Origin: Paenibacillus oryzisoli
GTDB lineage: Bacteria; Bacillota; Bacilli; Paenibacillales; NBRC-103111
Reading direction: 5' to 3'
NCBI RefSeq assembly: GCF_001653565.1
Contig: NZ_LYPB01000060.1
Span: 1 to 64,000 of the forward strand
DNA length: 64,000 nt
Part shown: piece after piece, positions 35,702 through 45,120 of the stretch
Position numbering within the stretch: the first letter of the stretch is position 1
Layout: the number at the start of each line of letters is the position of its first letter
Translations under genes and position numbers: made by a program
Notes under the pieces: generated by a model
What the model was told of the DNA's origin: nothing
Databases searched by the model: none
The model's input: only the letters and a program-made list of their open reading frames with translations

Positions 35702-37288
35702 ATGAAGAAAAATGCGAAAAAATGGGTTACTGTAGCAACGGTAGGTACAGCTGTCGTAACAACTATGGTCGGTTGCTCCAGTGACAAAGAGGGTTCAGCG
35801 ACACCAGCAACATCCGCCTCAACCACACAAGCAGCTACACAGACTAAGGCACCAGAAAATCTAGCCCCACTGGAACTAAGCATCATGCTGCCGATCTTCA
35901 AAACGAATTTTCCGAAAGATGATGGCCCTGTTACGACTGAAATTGAGAAGAAAACCAACACAAATATTCATTTGGAGTGGGTACCAAACGCTTCCTACAC
36001 AGATAAATTCAATATTACTTTGGCTTCTGGCAAACTTCCGCAGATCATTTATGTGGGTGATGTGAAAAACCCAAGCTTCGTTAACGCGGCTAAATCAGGC
36101 GCATTCTGGGAAATTGGGAAATATCTGAAGGATTACCCGAACTTAAGCAAAGCCAACCAAGTCATTATGAACAACTCATCTATCGATGGGAAAAATTACG
36201 GCATTTATCGTGGGCGTGCGCTGGGTCGAAATGGGATTAATTACCGGAAGGACTGGCTAGAAGCAGTAGGAATGCAGCAACCGAAAACGATTGATGATTT
36301 CTATGCGATGCTGAAGGCGTTTAAGGAGAAAGATCCGGATAAGAACGGAAAAGATGACACGTATGGCATGGTTTTGGTCAAATGGACAGGGCAATGGGCA
36401 AGTGGGTTTGATACGATGAAGCTCTGGTTCGGTGCACCGAACAAATGGGGGGTCGTAGACGGCAAGCTCATACCGGAGCATCAAACGGCCGAATACATGG
36501 AAGCGCTTAAATTTATGAAGAAGCTCTATGATGAGAAGCTGATTAATCAGGATTTCGCGGTCTTTGATTCAGCTAAGTGGAACGATCCTGTGGTTAACAA
36601 TCAAGCAGGGGTTATTGTCGACGTAACAGATACGGCAACGCGTATTGATGATCGTATTCATGCAGCGCTTGCGAAAGAAGGCAAAGATAATCCTAACATT
36701 CATTATGTAGATAACATGATAGGCGTCACTGGTAAAAATGGCTTGAAAGCTTTACCTACTTCTGGTTTTGCAGGCATTCTAGCGATCTCGAAGTCCAGCG
36801 TGAAAACAGAGGAAGAACTGAAGCGAGTTCTGAAATTCTTGGATCAAATGAACGAGCCGGATCTTCAAACCTTAGCCGGTTATGGAATCGAAGGTAAGCA
36901 TTACACGAGAGATGGCGAAGCGCTTGTACCGAGTAAGGACACAGCTATTCTCGAGTCCGAAGTGGAAGGCTTGAACCAAATGCTGCCATTCATACCGGAA
37001 GATCGCGGCTTGAAGGTGAAGCAAACGCCGCTTCGTCTGCAAACGACGAAAATACAAAAAGAAGCGGAAGCAGTCATCGTGGCTAATCCTGTGGAGCCGT
37101 TCATCTCCTCGGTGTACTCACAAAAAGGTCAACAGCTGGATAACATCATCAACGACGCGCGCATTAAATTCATCGTTGGTCAAAGTGACGAGGGAGCTCT
37201 GAAAGCCGCATTTGAAACGTGGGAGAAATCTGGCGGGGATGATTTGGTGAAGGAAATGAACGACTTGTATGTGGCTGCGAAGAAATAA
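35702..37288 (+). CDS. LplA-type sugar-binding lipoprotein
   Basis: This 528-residue binding protein of the large LplA class has a lipoprotein signal (lipobox MVGC, Cys about 25), a Ser/Thr/Ala tether and a mature domain with EIEKKTNTNIHLEW. GGAGGCATGTTTAT precedes the ATG. It comes last in its operon, the usual order for LplBCA-type importers, and is followed by a strong terminator. With the divergent GH42 gene, galactan-derived oligosaccharides are the best guess for its ligand. Confidence 0.9.
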   Translation: MKKNAKKWVTVATVGTAVVTTMVGCSSDKEGSATPATSASTTQAATQTKAPENLAPLELSIMLPIFKTNFPKDDGPVTTEIEKKTNTNIHLEWVPNASYTDKFNITLASGKLPQIIYVGDVKNPSFVNAAKSGAFWEIGKYLKDYPNLSKANQVIMNNSSIDGKNYGIYRGRALGRNGINYRKDWLEAVGMQQPKTIDDFYAMLKAFKEKDPDKNGKDDTYGMVLVKWTGQWASGFDTMKLWFGAPNKWGVVDGKLIPEHQTAEYMEALKFMKKLYDEKLINQDFAVFDSAKWNDPVVNNQAGVIVDVTDTATRIDDRIHAALAKEGKDNPNIHYVDNMIGVTGKNGLKALPTSGFAGILAISKSSVKTEEELKRVLKFLDQMNEPDLQTLAGYGIEGKHYTRDGEALVPSKDTAILESEVEGLNQMLPFIPEDRGLKVKQTPLRLQTTKIQKEAEAVIVANPVEPFISSVYSQKGQQLDNIINDARIKFIVGQSDEGALKAAFETWEKSGGDDLVKEMNDLYVAAKK

Positions 37289-37298
37289 GGTAGATGGC

Positions 37299-37323
37299 GA
37301 GCACCCGAGAGGGTGCTCTTTCT
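37299..37323 (+). terminator. Terminator after the LplA-type gene
   Basis: Perfect eight-base stem GAGCACCC / GGGTGCTC around GAGA, followed by TTTCT, 11 bases after the stop codon. Confidence 0.85.
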
Positions 37324-37360
37324 GTTGGGCTCAAAACAGTTGTATGCTATCTTTTTCTGA

Positions 37361-37707
37361 TATAAAGAGATACTGCTGCAGGACCATCGGTTTCTTGGAC
37401 TACTTGCAGGGGGGGCCATGATTTCAAATACAATGGATGCGTCAGCGATTTGGATTTAATTGTTGTCTACGATGCTGTATACCGTGAAGAAGTAATGAAT
37501 CAACGTGTTCGAATTGCAGAGAAGCTAGGAAACTTGTTATCTGGCTTTACGGGCGAACATGTGGGTGAACCGCGTTTGTTGATTTGTTTATATGGACCAC
37601 CGCCACTTCACGTTGATTTGAAGTTTGTTACTGCTCAGGAACTTGAACACAGGGTTGAGGATCCTATGATCCTTTGGGAGAGAGTTGTTACCACGCTTTA
37701 CAAATGA
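37361..37707 (+). pseudogene. Frameshifted nucleotidyltransferase remnant
   Basis: Two frames together resemble a Pol-beta-like nucleotidyltransferase. The upstream frame reads HRFLGLLAGGAMISNTMDA (to about 37440), after which the other frame continues SDLDLIVVYDA and on to a stop at 37705. The family pattern is a GG/GS loop, then S-D-L-D-L, so the catalytic motif is split by a frameshift of net -2 or +1 near 37440. No start codon or ribosome binding site is seen upstream (TGA at 37358). The C-terminus is also short (VEDPMILWER then stop after nine residues), while full-length relatives are around 240-280 residues. The intact downstream frame alone (37450-37707) would start at TTG without a site and lack the loop. 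It is probably a decaying gene. Confidence 0.6.
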
Positions 37708-37831
37708 CCATTAGACTCTATCAACAACTTCGTCAAGGGTTAGGTGATTTTGAGTATAAAAGAGAGGCGGAGCAAGTTTCAGTCGCTTACCTTGAATCTG
37801 TTTACGCCTCCGAATAATACAACCCATCAAC

Positions 37832-37860
37832 GCGCAGGGACCTCAAGTCTTGCGCTTTTT
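37832..37860 (+). terminator. Terminator downstream of the nucleotidyltransferase remnant
   Basis: GCGCA / TGCGC with an inner GAC / GTC pair and a T-run TTTTTTATTTT. A 36-codon frame (37704-37817) between the remnant and this hairpin may be the tail of the same decayed locus. Confidence 0.65.
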
Positions 37861-37941
37861 TATTTTAAGCATGTATATTGAAAAGAAGGATTACATCGAA
37901 CTGACCCGCATGGCAGTTCCACAGTCAGGAGAGAATCTGCA

Positions 37942-39744
37942 GTGAACACAGTACAATGGTTGTCCTTACTGCTTTTTCTGGCAGCGGGATTAATGATCTA
38001 CGTGGCATTTTTATCCTATCAGAAGCGCCATCTACCCGTTGCTAGAACGATGATTTTGATCATGCTAGGAGCGGCTTGCTACGCAATTGGATATGCTCTC
38101 GAGTTGCTTAGTCGCAACTTATATGAAGTTAAACTTTCGCTTCAAATCGAATATGTGGGCATTCCTTTCATCACGACGCTTTGGCTTTTTCAGGTCATCC
38201 AATTCTCTGGGACGGTTTCGCGTTATCGAAAGCACCTTGCGTTGGCGCTATTCATTATACCCGTAGGCGTCTTTTTTCTCCATTTGACCAATGAGTGGCA
38301 TCATCTATTTTACGAGCAATATATCTTGAATGATCAATCTTCATTCCCGTTATACAAAACGGCTAAAGGACCTTGGTATACAGCACATACGCTATATAAT
38401 TACTTCATGTTAGTGTGTGGATTTTTTCTGTTCATACCGATGTATTGGCGGTCTTCACGCATCGTGCGTAAGCAAATTATCGTACTGACGATGGGAGCCG
38501 CAGTGCCCTTGCTTTTCAACATATCCTTGTGGTTTGGTATGGTCGTCGACTTGACGCCTTTCGGGTTCGCGGTCTCTGGGATCGTCTACGCGTGGGGGAT
38601 TCTGCGTTTCAATCTGCTTCGGTTTACACCGCTTGCGCTGACGCAAGTGTTCGACACCATCCGGGATGGTGTTATCCTACTTGATTATAAGGATCAAATT
38701 GTTAGTTATAACAAAGCGGCCGAAGGCGTGTTACCTGAACTCACTTTGACCAAACATTACCCCGCTCATGTCGAGGAAGTTCTCTCCGCCAATCCAGAAT
38801 TGATTCATCTTATTCTTGACTCACATAACGGAAACGAACGGTTTCCATTCTACAGATCCCAAGCTGGTGGCAATAAGCATTATCAATGCAGCGTATCGTT
38901 CATCTATGATGCAAGCACACCTATCGGGAAAATGATCCTGTTTAACGATATCACGGAGTTGAAAGAGAACGAGACTAGGTTGCGTGAGAGCGCGAACCAG
39001 CTTGTGGAATTAAATTCGTTTAAGGACAAGATGTTTACGGTTGTAGCCCATGACATTCGTGATCCAATCGCGCTTCTAGTCAGCTTGACCGAACTTCTTG
39101 GTGAAGAGATTGCTGCGGATAACAAATTGCATGCCGAATTGTTCGGAGTACTCCAAGGACAAGTGCAGAACACGTTCCATCTGGTTGAGAATTTGCTCGA
39201 TTGGTATCGGAGCCAGAAAGGGAATGTTGTGTTTCGGCCGTTAAGCTGGAATTTACAGCAAGTCGTTCGTCAAGCACTGTTGCTAGCGGAATCGAAGGCA
39301 GGAATGAAGCAAATTGCAATGAGAGAGTTCATTGACGAGAAACTGACAGTTAGTGCGGACAAAGAGATGCTTGATCTCATTCTCCGAAACTTGATTTCCA
39401 ATGCGATTAAGTTCACGGGAATTGGTGGAAGGATTGATATCGGAGCTAGTTTGGACAAGGACAGGATTGTTGTGACCATACGCGATAATGGAGCAGGAAT
39501 GGATGAAGAGACAGCGGACATGCTGCGCCGTGACGATACCTTCATCAAAGTGCCGAACCCCGAAGAAAGTGAAGGGCATTCTCGATTTGGGCTTATGCTT
39601 ACTCGCGAATTTGTAGCCATTCATGGCGGGAAATTGTGGTTTGAAAGTGTGCGCGGTGTAGGAACGACGTTCTACTTTACTTTATACAGTTCACGGGGCG
39701 GGATGGACGTAATTGACCAGTGGAAGGGAGTTGAAGAAGCATGA
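37942..39744 (+). CDS. Histidine kinase with N-terminal 7TM sensor
   Basis: This 600-residue kinase starts at a GTG preceded by AGGAGAG. Seven hydrophobic helices fill residues about 5-225 (the 7TM histidine-kinase sensor type, with LELLSRNLYEVKLSLQIEYVG split over residues 55-75), followed by a PAS-like domain (about 245-340), HisKA with AHDIRDP (His about 370) and HATPase with LISNAIKFT and DNGAGMDEE. It overlaps its response regulator by four bases. The 7TM sensor usually binds a small molecule at or in the membrane; the ligand here is unknown. Relatives with this layout commonly pair with SARP-type regulators in Paenibacillaceae. Confidence 0.9.
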   Translation: MNTVQWLSLLLFLAAGLMIYVAFLSYQKRHLPVARTMILIMLGAACYAIGYALELLSRNLYEVKLSLQIEYVGIPFITTLWLFQVIQFSGTVSRYRKHLALALFIIPVGVFFLHLTNEWHHLFYEQYILNDQSSFPLYKTAKGPWYTAHTLYNYFMLVCGFFLFIPMYWRSSRIVRKQIIVLTMGAAVPLLFNISLWFGMVVDLTPFGFAVSGIVYAWGILRFNLLRFTPLALTQVFDTIRDGVILLDYKDQIVSYNKAAEGVLPELTLTKHYPAHVEEVLSANPELIHLILDSHNGNERFPFYRSQAGGNKHYQCSVSFIYDASTPIGKMILFNDITELKENETRLRESANQLVELNSFKDKMFTVVAHDIRDPIALLVSLTELLGEEIAADNKLHAELFGVLQGQVQNTFHLVENLLDWYRSQKGNVVFRPLSWNLQQVVRQALLLAESKAGMKQIAMREFIDEKLTVSADKEMLDLILRNLISNAIKFTGIGGRIDIGASLDKDRIVVTIRDNGAGMDEETADMLRRDDTFIKVPNPEESEGHSRFGLMLTREFVAIHGGKLWFESVRGVGTTFYFTLYSSRGGMDVIDQWKGVEEA

Positions 39745-40907
39745 AAGTAATTTTGGTAGACGATGACACGACAATGCATTTGATTTTGAACAAAATGTTA
39801 CGCAAGTTGCCAGAAGTTCATGTTGTTGGCACCTTCACAGATACGAAGTCGGCGGCCGCCTTCTTACATGCGCACACAGATATCGGCCTCGCGTTTGTCG
39901 ATATCGCAATGAAAGGTGAAAACGGGATGGAATTCGCCGCAAGGATAGGAAGCTCTGGCTCTCCGGTTCAACTTGTTTTCGTCACATCTCACAAGGATTT
40001 CGCCCTAGAAGCGTATGAACTTTCGGTTATCGACTATTTGGTCAAGCCGGTTTCCCAAGAGAGGCTGCAGAGGGCAGTCCATCGTGCGATTGTGAACTGG
40101 CGTGCTTTTCATTCGCCATCGACTCCGTTAGCACCTGAACCGCACACAGATAGAATCGTTATTACAGCGCTCGGAGACATAGTTGTGAGCAATGAAGCAG
40201 GCCGCGTGAAGTGGATCTCGCGAAAATGCGCCGAGCTATTTGCATATCTCCTGCTACAACGAGGTAGACGTATACCGCGTTCCAAGCTGGTTACTGATAT
40301 TTTTGGCGGTATGGAACAAGCAGGTGCGGAGAACTATTTGAACACGACAGTGTATCAACTTCGCAAATCGTTGGAACCACTAGGTATGCGAGAGGTTATA
40401 CGTTCAGAGAACGATGGCTATGTACTTGAATTGAGTGATTGCCTGATAGATTATGTAGAATTCGAAGCGCAAGTGGAGGAACTACAAACGATGGATGCCA
40501 GCCAAGTGGAGATTGCTCTAGGCGCTGAACGGCTGTATACCGGGGATCTGTTCGGTGATAAAGCGTATGTTTGGGCCATTCACGAAACAGAACGTTATAC
40601 CCAAATGTACGCCGCATTCGTCAAACGATTAGTAGCCGCGCTTATTTCGTTGGGGGATACAAGTTCCGCTTCAAAGTTATTACTCAAGCTAAATGAGCAC
40701 AATCCGCTGGACGAGTCGGTGATACGCCATTTGATGATCATACGTGAGATGACTGGAGATAAAAAGAGTTTGAACGCACTGTATACGAATTATGTACGGC
40801 TGCTCAATCAAGAGCTTGGGATTCGTCCTTCTGAGGAGTTAACTATGCTATATGACTCGTTAGTTCGAGCGTTTACTGATAAAAAGACAAAAACCGCGAA
40901 GCCTTGA
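39741..40907 (+). CDS. Response regulator with SARP-type (BTAD) output domain
   Basis: This 388-residue protein has an N-terminal receiver (DDD at 7-9, phospho-acceptor Asp about 54 in AFVDIAM, Lys in DYLVKP), then a winged-helix DNA-binding region (LLLQRGRRIPRSKLVTDIF; TVYQLRKSLEP) and a C-terminal bacterial transcriptional activation domain made of TPR-like helices (LNQELGIRPSEELTMLY). This resembles SARP regulators. It overlaps the kinase gene by four bases. The stop codon lies in the loop of its terminator. The target is unknown; the large SLH protein 137 bp downstream is the nearest candidate. Confidence 0.9.
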   Translation: MKVILVDDDTTMHLILNKMLRKLPEVHVVGTFTDTKSAAAFLHAHTDIGLAFVDIAMKGENGMEFAARIGSSGSPVQLVFVTSHKDFALEAYELSVIDYLVKPVSQERLQRAVHRAIVNWRAFHSPSTPLAPEPHTDRIVITALGDIVVSNEAGRVKWISRKCAELFAYLLLQRGRRIPRSKLVTDIFGGMEQAGAENYLNTTVYQLRKSLEPLGMREVIRSENDGYVLELSDCLIDYVEFEAQVEELQTMDASQVEIALGAERLYTGDLFGDKAYVWAIHETERYTQMYAAFVKRLVAALISLGDTSSASKLLLKLNEHNPLDESVIRHLMIIREMTGDKKSLNALYTNYVRLLNQELGIRPSEELTMLYDSLVRAFTDKKTKTAKP

Positions 40908-40930
40908 TGCTGCGCGGTTTTTGTCTTTTT
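40881..40930. terminator. Strong, symmetrical terminator
   Basis: An 18-base perfect stem, AAAAAGACAAAAACCGCG (40881-40898) against its complement at 40913-40930, with A- and T-runs on both sides so that it can work in either direction. The stem begins inside the response-regulator gene. Confidence 0.88.
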
Positions 40931-41043
40931 CTGGCCGAATCTTTCATTATTCTTTTAGTGAGCTGTAGTAGATTGATAGGAGAAGAAGTTGTTAATGTAC
41001 CGACGGTTGAAAATTAAAATCTGTCTGTAAAAGGAGTATAACG

Positions 41044-44000
41044 ATGATACTGATAGCAAGATTAAAGAAAGACTTTTTACTAAAGTTTCTAATTATTATA
41101 GCAGGGTGCGCATTATTTTCCTTTTTATGGCTTATCAACCCCAATATGAAGCAAGCATCTGCAGCGTCATGGACGTACTGTGCAGGCGATGGAGAGAATT
41201 GTTCGTTTACTGGCACGAAGATGGTCCAATACGGTTGGGCAACGTTCGATAGTCAAGTATGGGTTATTAAAAAGCTGACGCCTCAAACGTACCAACTTAA
41301 TGGTGCATCCGTAGAAGGTGTAAGATGCAGCGCGAGCGAGTTTGCTCCTGTTTCGGGTTCTATGTTTGGTAATTTTTGTATGGTGAGTGAGCCAGAGCCA
41401 TTGCTTGATGTCTCGTGGTCTGCATCCGTCGGAGAAGGGAATATGTCAGTTACGCTTACATTTTCCTCTACAGAGACGAGCGCTGGGACGCTAGATGAGT
41501 TGAAGAATCATATTTCAATCAAAAGAACGGATGAGGCTGACTTTATAGCTTTAGCGCCAGAAGATTCCATCAGCAATGCAACTTCCAATTTTGGTGGCGG
41601 TACGATTGTCATTACCTTTCAAAAACCGCTAATGGGTTTGGACAACCAAATTCGAATAGCTGCTGGCGCTTTGAAGGATATTCTGGGCACTACTTTTGAT
41701 AGCGAGATCGAGATTAATCAATTAGATGAGAATGACCTAGGTAATTGGCAGTATGTAGGTAACAGGGGCATATCCCAAGAGGCATCATTTAACATGTCAC
41801 TCAAATTCGTACAGGATATGCCCTATTTGGCTTATATCGAAGACACTGGCAATAAATTATTTGTGAAAAAATGGGATGGCCGCAGTTGGATTCCCGCAGG
41901 AGATGAGTCGATTTCCGGTGGAACCGATGGGCGAGTAGGAACCGCATTTTATGCATCTACGGCCGTTTCAGGCGATATGCTTTATGCAGCTTACTCGGAT
42001 ATAACGAATGGGTTTAAAGCCTATGTCAAAAAATACGATGGAAACCATTGGCAGCTCGTAGGCGCTGGAGCTGTTTCCACGGACAGGGCGTTCGAGATGT
42101 CCATTACCGTTTCAAACGGTATCCCTTATCTGGCATACAAAGATGGGGCCAATGGCGACAAACTTACCGTGATGAAGTTTAATGAGGGCAATAATAGTTG
42201 GGAAATGATGGGGATCGCGGGATTTTCACAGGATCCGGTATCACAGATCTCGTTATCAGTTAATAATGACATCCCTTATGTGGCTTATCGCAATGAGAAA
42301 TCGGATCGCGTCAATATAGGCGGCACATGGCAAGGCATGACAAGTTATTCAGGAGAGTTTAAAAAGTTTGATACGGCTAGCGGCAATTGGGTGAATTTAG
42401 GTCCTTTTGCGACGGGCGGAAATTCGACCACGTATTTGACCTTTGATGGGGGCATTCCCTATGTGGCCTATGTCGATTGGCTCACGGGTTATGGGGTCAC
42501 ATTGAAAAAGTTTGAAGGAAGCAGTTGGACTAGAGTAGACAATGGTACTTTTAAAGTAAGAGATTCCAGTAATATCAGTTATACCTCGTTCTATTTTTAT
42601 GAGGGCTTGCTCTATGTGGCAGGCCTATTATCAGACGGAAATACAGGTGTGAAAAAATGGAACGGAAGTAGTTGGATATCTGTTGGTACTTCGGGTAGTA
42701 CAGAAGGATCGGTAATGGCTAATTCCTTATATGTGAATAACGGCATTCCGTATCTAGCTAATAGCTCCTTTATCTTAGGGGGAGACCTTACGATCAATAG
42801 AAAGCCTGGTGTTCAGAAATTTCTTCTAACAGCACCGGTCTTGACCGCTGACTCCACGAGCAATAACACGGAAAGTCCAATTGAACTTACCTTTTCGGAT
42901 TTGTCGGCTTGGCGCAATGAAATTACCGAGGTTAAGGATGGCACAGTTACGATATCGTCAGCTGTATATACGGTTAGCTCGGGGAAGTTAACGTTTAATC
43001 CAGGTGTGCTGAGCCTAGGTAACCATACCATCACGGTTTCGACGAAACATTACGGAGATGCTACTGCTAGTCAGTTGGTTCAGTTGAAACCAGTGACTTT
43101 AGCGCCTGACACGACAGAAAATGATGTTGTCCATGACATCGCTATTACATTCGCTGATAATCCGGCATGGCGCGGCGCCATTACGACGGTGAAGGACGGA
43201 GTGATAACCATACCGTCAGATAACTACGTCGTAGACTCGGGAAAAATCACTTTTAGTGCTGGAGTACTAGCACATGGTGATCATATGATTACGATTTCGG
43301 CAACTGATTATTTTGATACAAGCCTTAATCAACCCGTCTCATGGATGCATTCACCTCATTTAATTGCGGATAACACCGATAATTACGCTGCGAGTGCGAT
43401 TGACATCACGTTTGCGGATGATGCGAATTGGCGGGATGAGATCACAGCTGTCAAAGATGGAACGAAGACGGTGCCAGTGGCGAAATATGCAATAAACGCT
43501 GGAAAAATTTCTTTTAAAGCAGCCGCTTTGTCATTAGGAACCCATATTATCACCGTCATTGCACCTAATTATGACGATGCCATCGTTACACAGGATATTC
43601 GCGCAGGTACAGGAGAAGTGATCAGCACCGATGCATCGCTATCTAATATGGTAGTTGATCAAAGTGCATTGACATTCAATCCTTCGGAGTTTTCTTATCA
43701 AATGGATGTAGCCAACAGCGTTACAGGTTTCAATTTGACTTTAATCAAAGCGAATCCTAAGCAAACTCTATCGGTTACTGGTGTAACTTACACGACTAGT
43801 TCTGTCACCGGTAATGTGTACGTGTACACGATTTCTAATTTGAATGTTGGACAGAATCCAATCTTCATCGATGTATATGCACAAGATGGAAGTTCACATT
43901 CCTATGTGCTTACTGTGAAACGGGCCGAGCCAAGCGCGCCAAGTGTGCCAAGTGCGCCTGGTGGAAGCGGTCCAATTTCACCGCCGACGTCATCAATTAC

Positions 44001-44964
44001 TACAGTGATTACCTCCACAGATGGCAATTTGACATTGCCAGTTGGTAAAACAGGCGAAGTTAGTTTGAACAAGGAAGTTACGATCTCGATTCCGGCGGAT
44101 GCTTCATCCCAAGAACTCAAGGTGACCATTGATAAAGTGTTGGATACACAGGAATTAATTAAGGATAAGGATTCGCTAGCAAGCCCTATATTTGAAATTT
44201 TGAAGAACTTCACCGAGAACTTCAGCAAACCGATTACGCTGATGTTTGCATTTGATCCGGCCAGTATAGCAAGTGACCAAAGAGCTGCGGTTTTCTATTT
44301 TGACGAAACGAACAAGATATGGGTAGAAGTTCCCGGTGGAAAAGTAAGCGGGGATCAGATCACCGTAGATGTGAATCATTTTACGAAATATGCGGTATTT
44401 GCAGTTGACCCAGAGGTAGTTAACCTGAATTTTAGTGATATAGTGGGGCATTGGGCTGAGTCAGGTATCCTGCAAGCGGTGAAAGGCGGTCTAGTCACGG
44501 GTTACCCTGACGGTACGTTTAAACCGAATCATACTGTGACGCGTGCGGAGTTTGCAGTCATGCTGATGAATACATTGAAGCTGCAGGGAGTAGGCGGCAA
44601 GCTGAATTTTACAGATCGTGGAGAGATTGGCGCTTGGGCGCAACAAGCCATCGCACTCGCAGTGCGTGAGGGGATCTTGCATGGCTATGAAGACGGCAGC
44701 TTCCAACTCAACGCAGAAATTACGCGAGCCGAGATGGCGGTAGTGATTGCAGAAGCTCTGGGCAAAGTTGCCGAGACAGATTCTGGAACGGGCTTTGCGG
44801 ATGATAACCATATTGCCGTATGGGCAAAGGGCAGTGCAGCTTTCGTGTTACAATCCGGGATCATGCTGGGAAAAGGTGATAACCTATTCGCCCCGAAAGA
44901 TCATGCGACGAGAGCAGAGGCAGTAACAGTTCTCTTGAAAGTTGGCGCACAGAAGAGCAAATAG
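41044..44964 (+). CDS. Large SLH-anchored surface protein with Shr-like haem/haemoglobin-type domains
   Basis: This 1306-residue secreted protein begins with a signal peptide (helix about 12-33, cleavage near ASA about 41). Then come an Ig-like region (about 120-225), a block of about 50-residue repeats with YLAY and VKKWDG-type words (about 235-595, propeller-like), three tandem domains of about 85 residues (600-850) sharing the AWRxxIT-V-DG pattern of the Shr-like HID family (PF07550, formerly DUF1533), a cadherin-like domain (about 862-960), a Ser/Pro linker, a ZU5-like domain and three SLH domains at the C-terminus (about 1125-1306). SLH domains attach proteins to pyruvylated wall polymer. 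Biological role is unknown; the HID name derives from streptococcal Shr but does not by itself prove haem binding. Confidence 0.85.
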   Translation: MILIARLKKDFLLKFLIIIAGCALFSFLWLINPNMKQASAASWTYCAGDGENCSFTGTKMVQYGWATFDSQVWVIKKLTPQTYQLNGASVEGVRCSASEFAPVSGSMFGNFCMVSEPEPLLDVSWSASVGEGNMSVTLTFSSTETSAGTLDELKNHISIKRTDEADFIALAPEDSISNATSNFGGGTIVITFQKPLMGLDNQIRIAAGALKDILGTTFDSEIEINQLDENDLGNWQYVGNRGISQEASFNMSLKFVQDMPYLAYIEDTGNKLFVKKWDGRSWIPAGDESISGGTDGRVGTAFYASTAVSGDMLYAAYSDITNGFKAYVKKYDGNHWQLVGAGAVSTDRAFEMSITVSNGIPYLAYKDGANGDKLTVMKFNEGNNSWEMMGIAGFSQDPVSQISLSVNNDIPYVAYRNEKSDRVNIGGTWQGMTSYSGEFKKFDTASGNWVNLGPFATGGNSTTYLTFDGGIPYVAYVDWLTGYGVTLKKFEGSSWTRVDNGTFKVRDSSNISYTSFYFYEGLLYVAGLLSDGNTGVKKWNGSSWISVGTSGSTEGSVMANSLYVNNGIPYLANSSFILGGDLTINRKPGVQKFLLTAPVLTADSTSNNTESPIELTFSDLSAWRNEITEVKDGTVTISSAVYTVSSGKLTFNPGVLSLGNHTITVSTKHYGDATASQLVQLKPVTLAPDTTENDVVHDIAITFADNPAWRGAITTVKDGVITIPSDNYVVDSGKITFSAGVLAHGDHMITISATDYFDTSLNQPVSWMHSPHLIADNTDNYAASAIDITFADDANWRDEITAVKDGTKTVPVAKYAINAGKISFKAAALSLGTHIITVIAPNYDDAIVTQDIRAGTGEVISTDASLSNMVVDQSALTFNPSEFSYQMDVANSVTGFNLTLIKANPKQTLSVTGVTYTTSSVTGNVYVYTISNLNVGQNPIFIDVYAQDGSSHSYVLTVKRAEPSAPSVPSAPGGSGPISPPTSSITTVITSTDGNLTLPVGKTGEVSLNKEVTISIPADASSQELKVTIDKVLDTQELIKDKDSLASPIFEILKNFTENFSKPITLMFAFDPASIASDQRAAVFYFDETNKIWVEVPGGKVSGDQITVDVNHFTKYAVFAVDPEVVNLNFSDIVGHWAESGILQAVKGGLVTGYPDGTFKPNHTVTRAEFAVMLMNTLKLQGVGGKLNFTDRGEIGAWAQQAIALAVREGILHGYEDGSFQLNAEITRAEMAVVIAEALGKVAETDSGTGFADDNHIAVWAKGSAAFVLQSGIMLGKGDNLFAPKDHATRAEAVTVLLKVGAQKSK

Positions 44965-45029
44965 TGGGCAAAGTATGAAGGAACCTAATAAAGTCATAAC
45001 GGTTAGCAATAATAAAGACAAAATTACAA

Positions 45030-45060
45030 GAGCCCGAGGGAAAGTATCTTCGGGCTTTAT
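45030..45060. terminator. Terminator between convergent genes
   Basis: AGCCCGA (45031-45037) pairs with TCGGGCT (45050-45056), followed by TTAT. It lies between the SLH protein gene and the end of the mutS2-like gene. Confidence 0.75.
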
Positions 45061-45120
45061 GGATTACCGTCAGCCAAACGTTCAATTTATTCATTACTGC
45101 TGACAAGCAGATCCGGGTAT

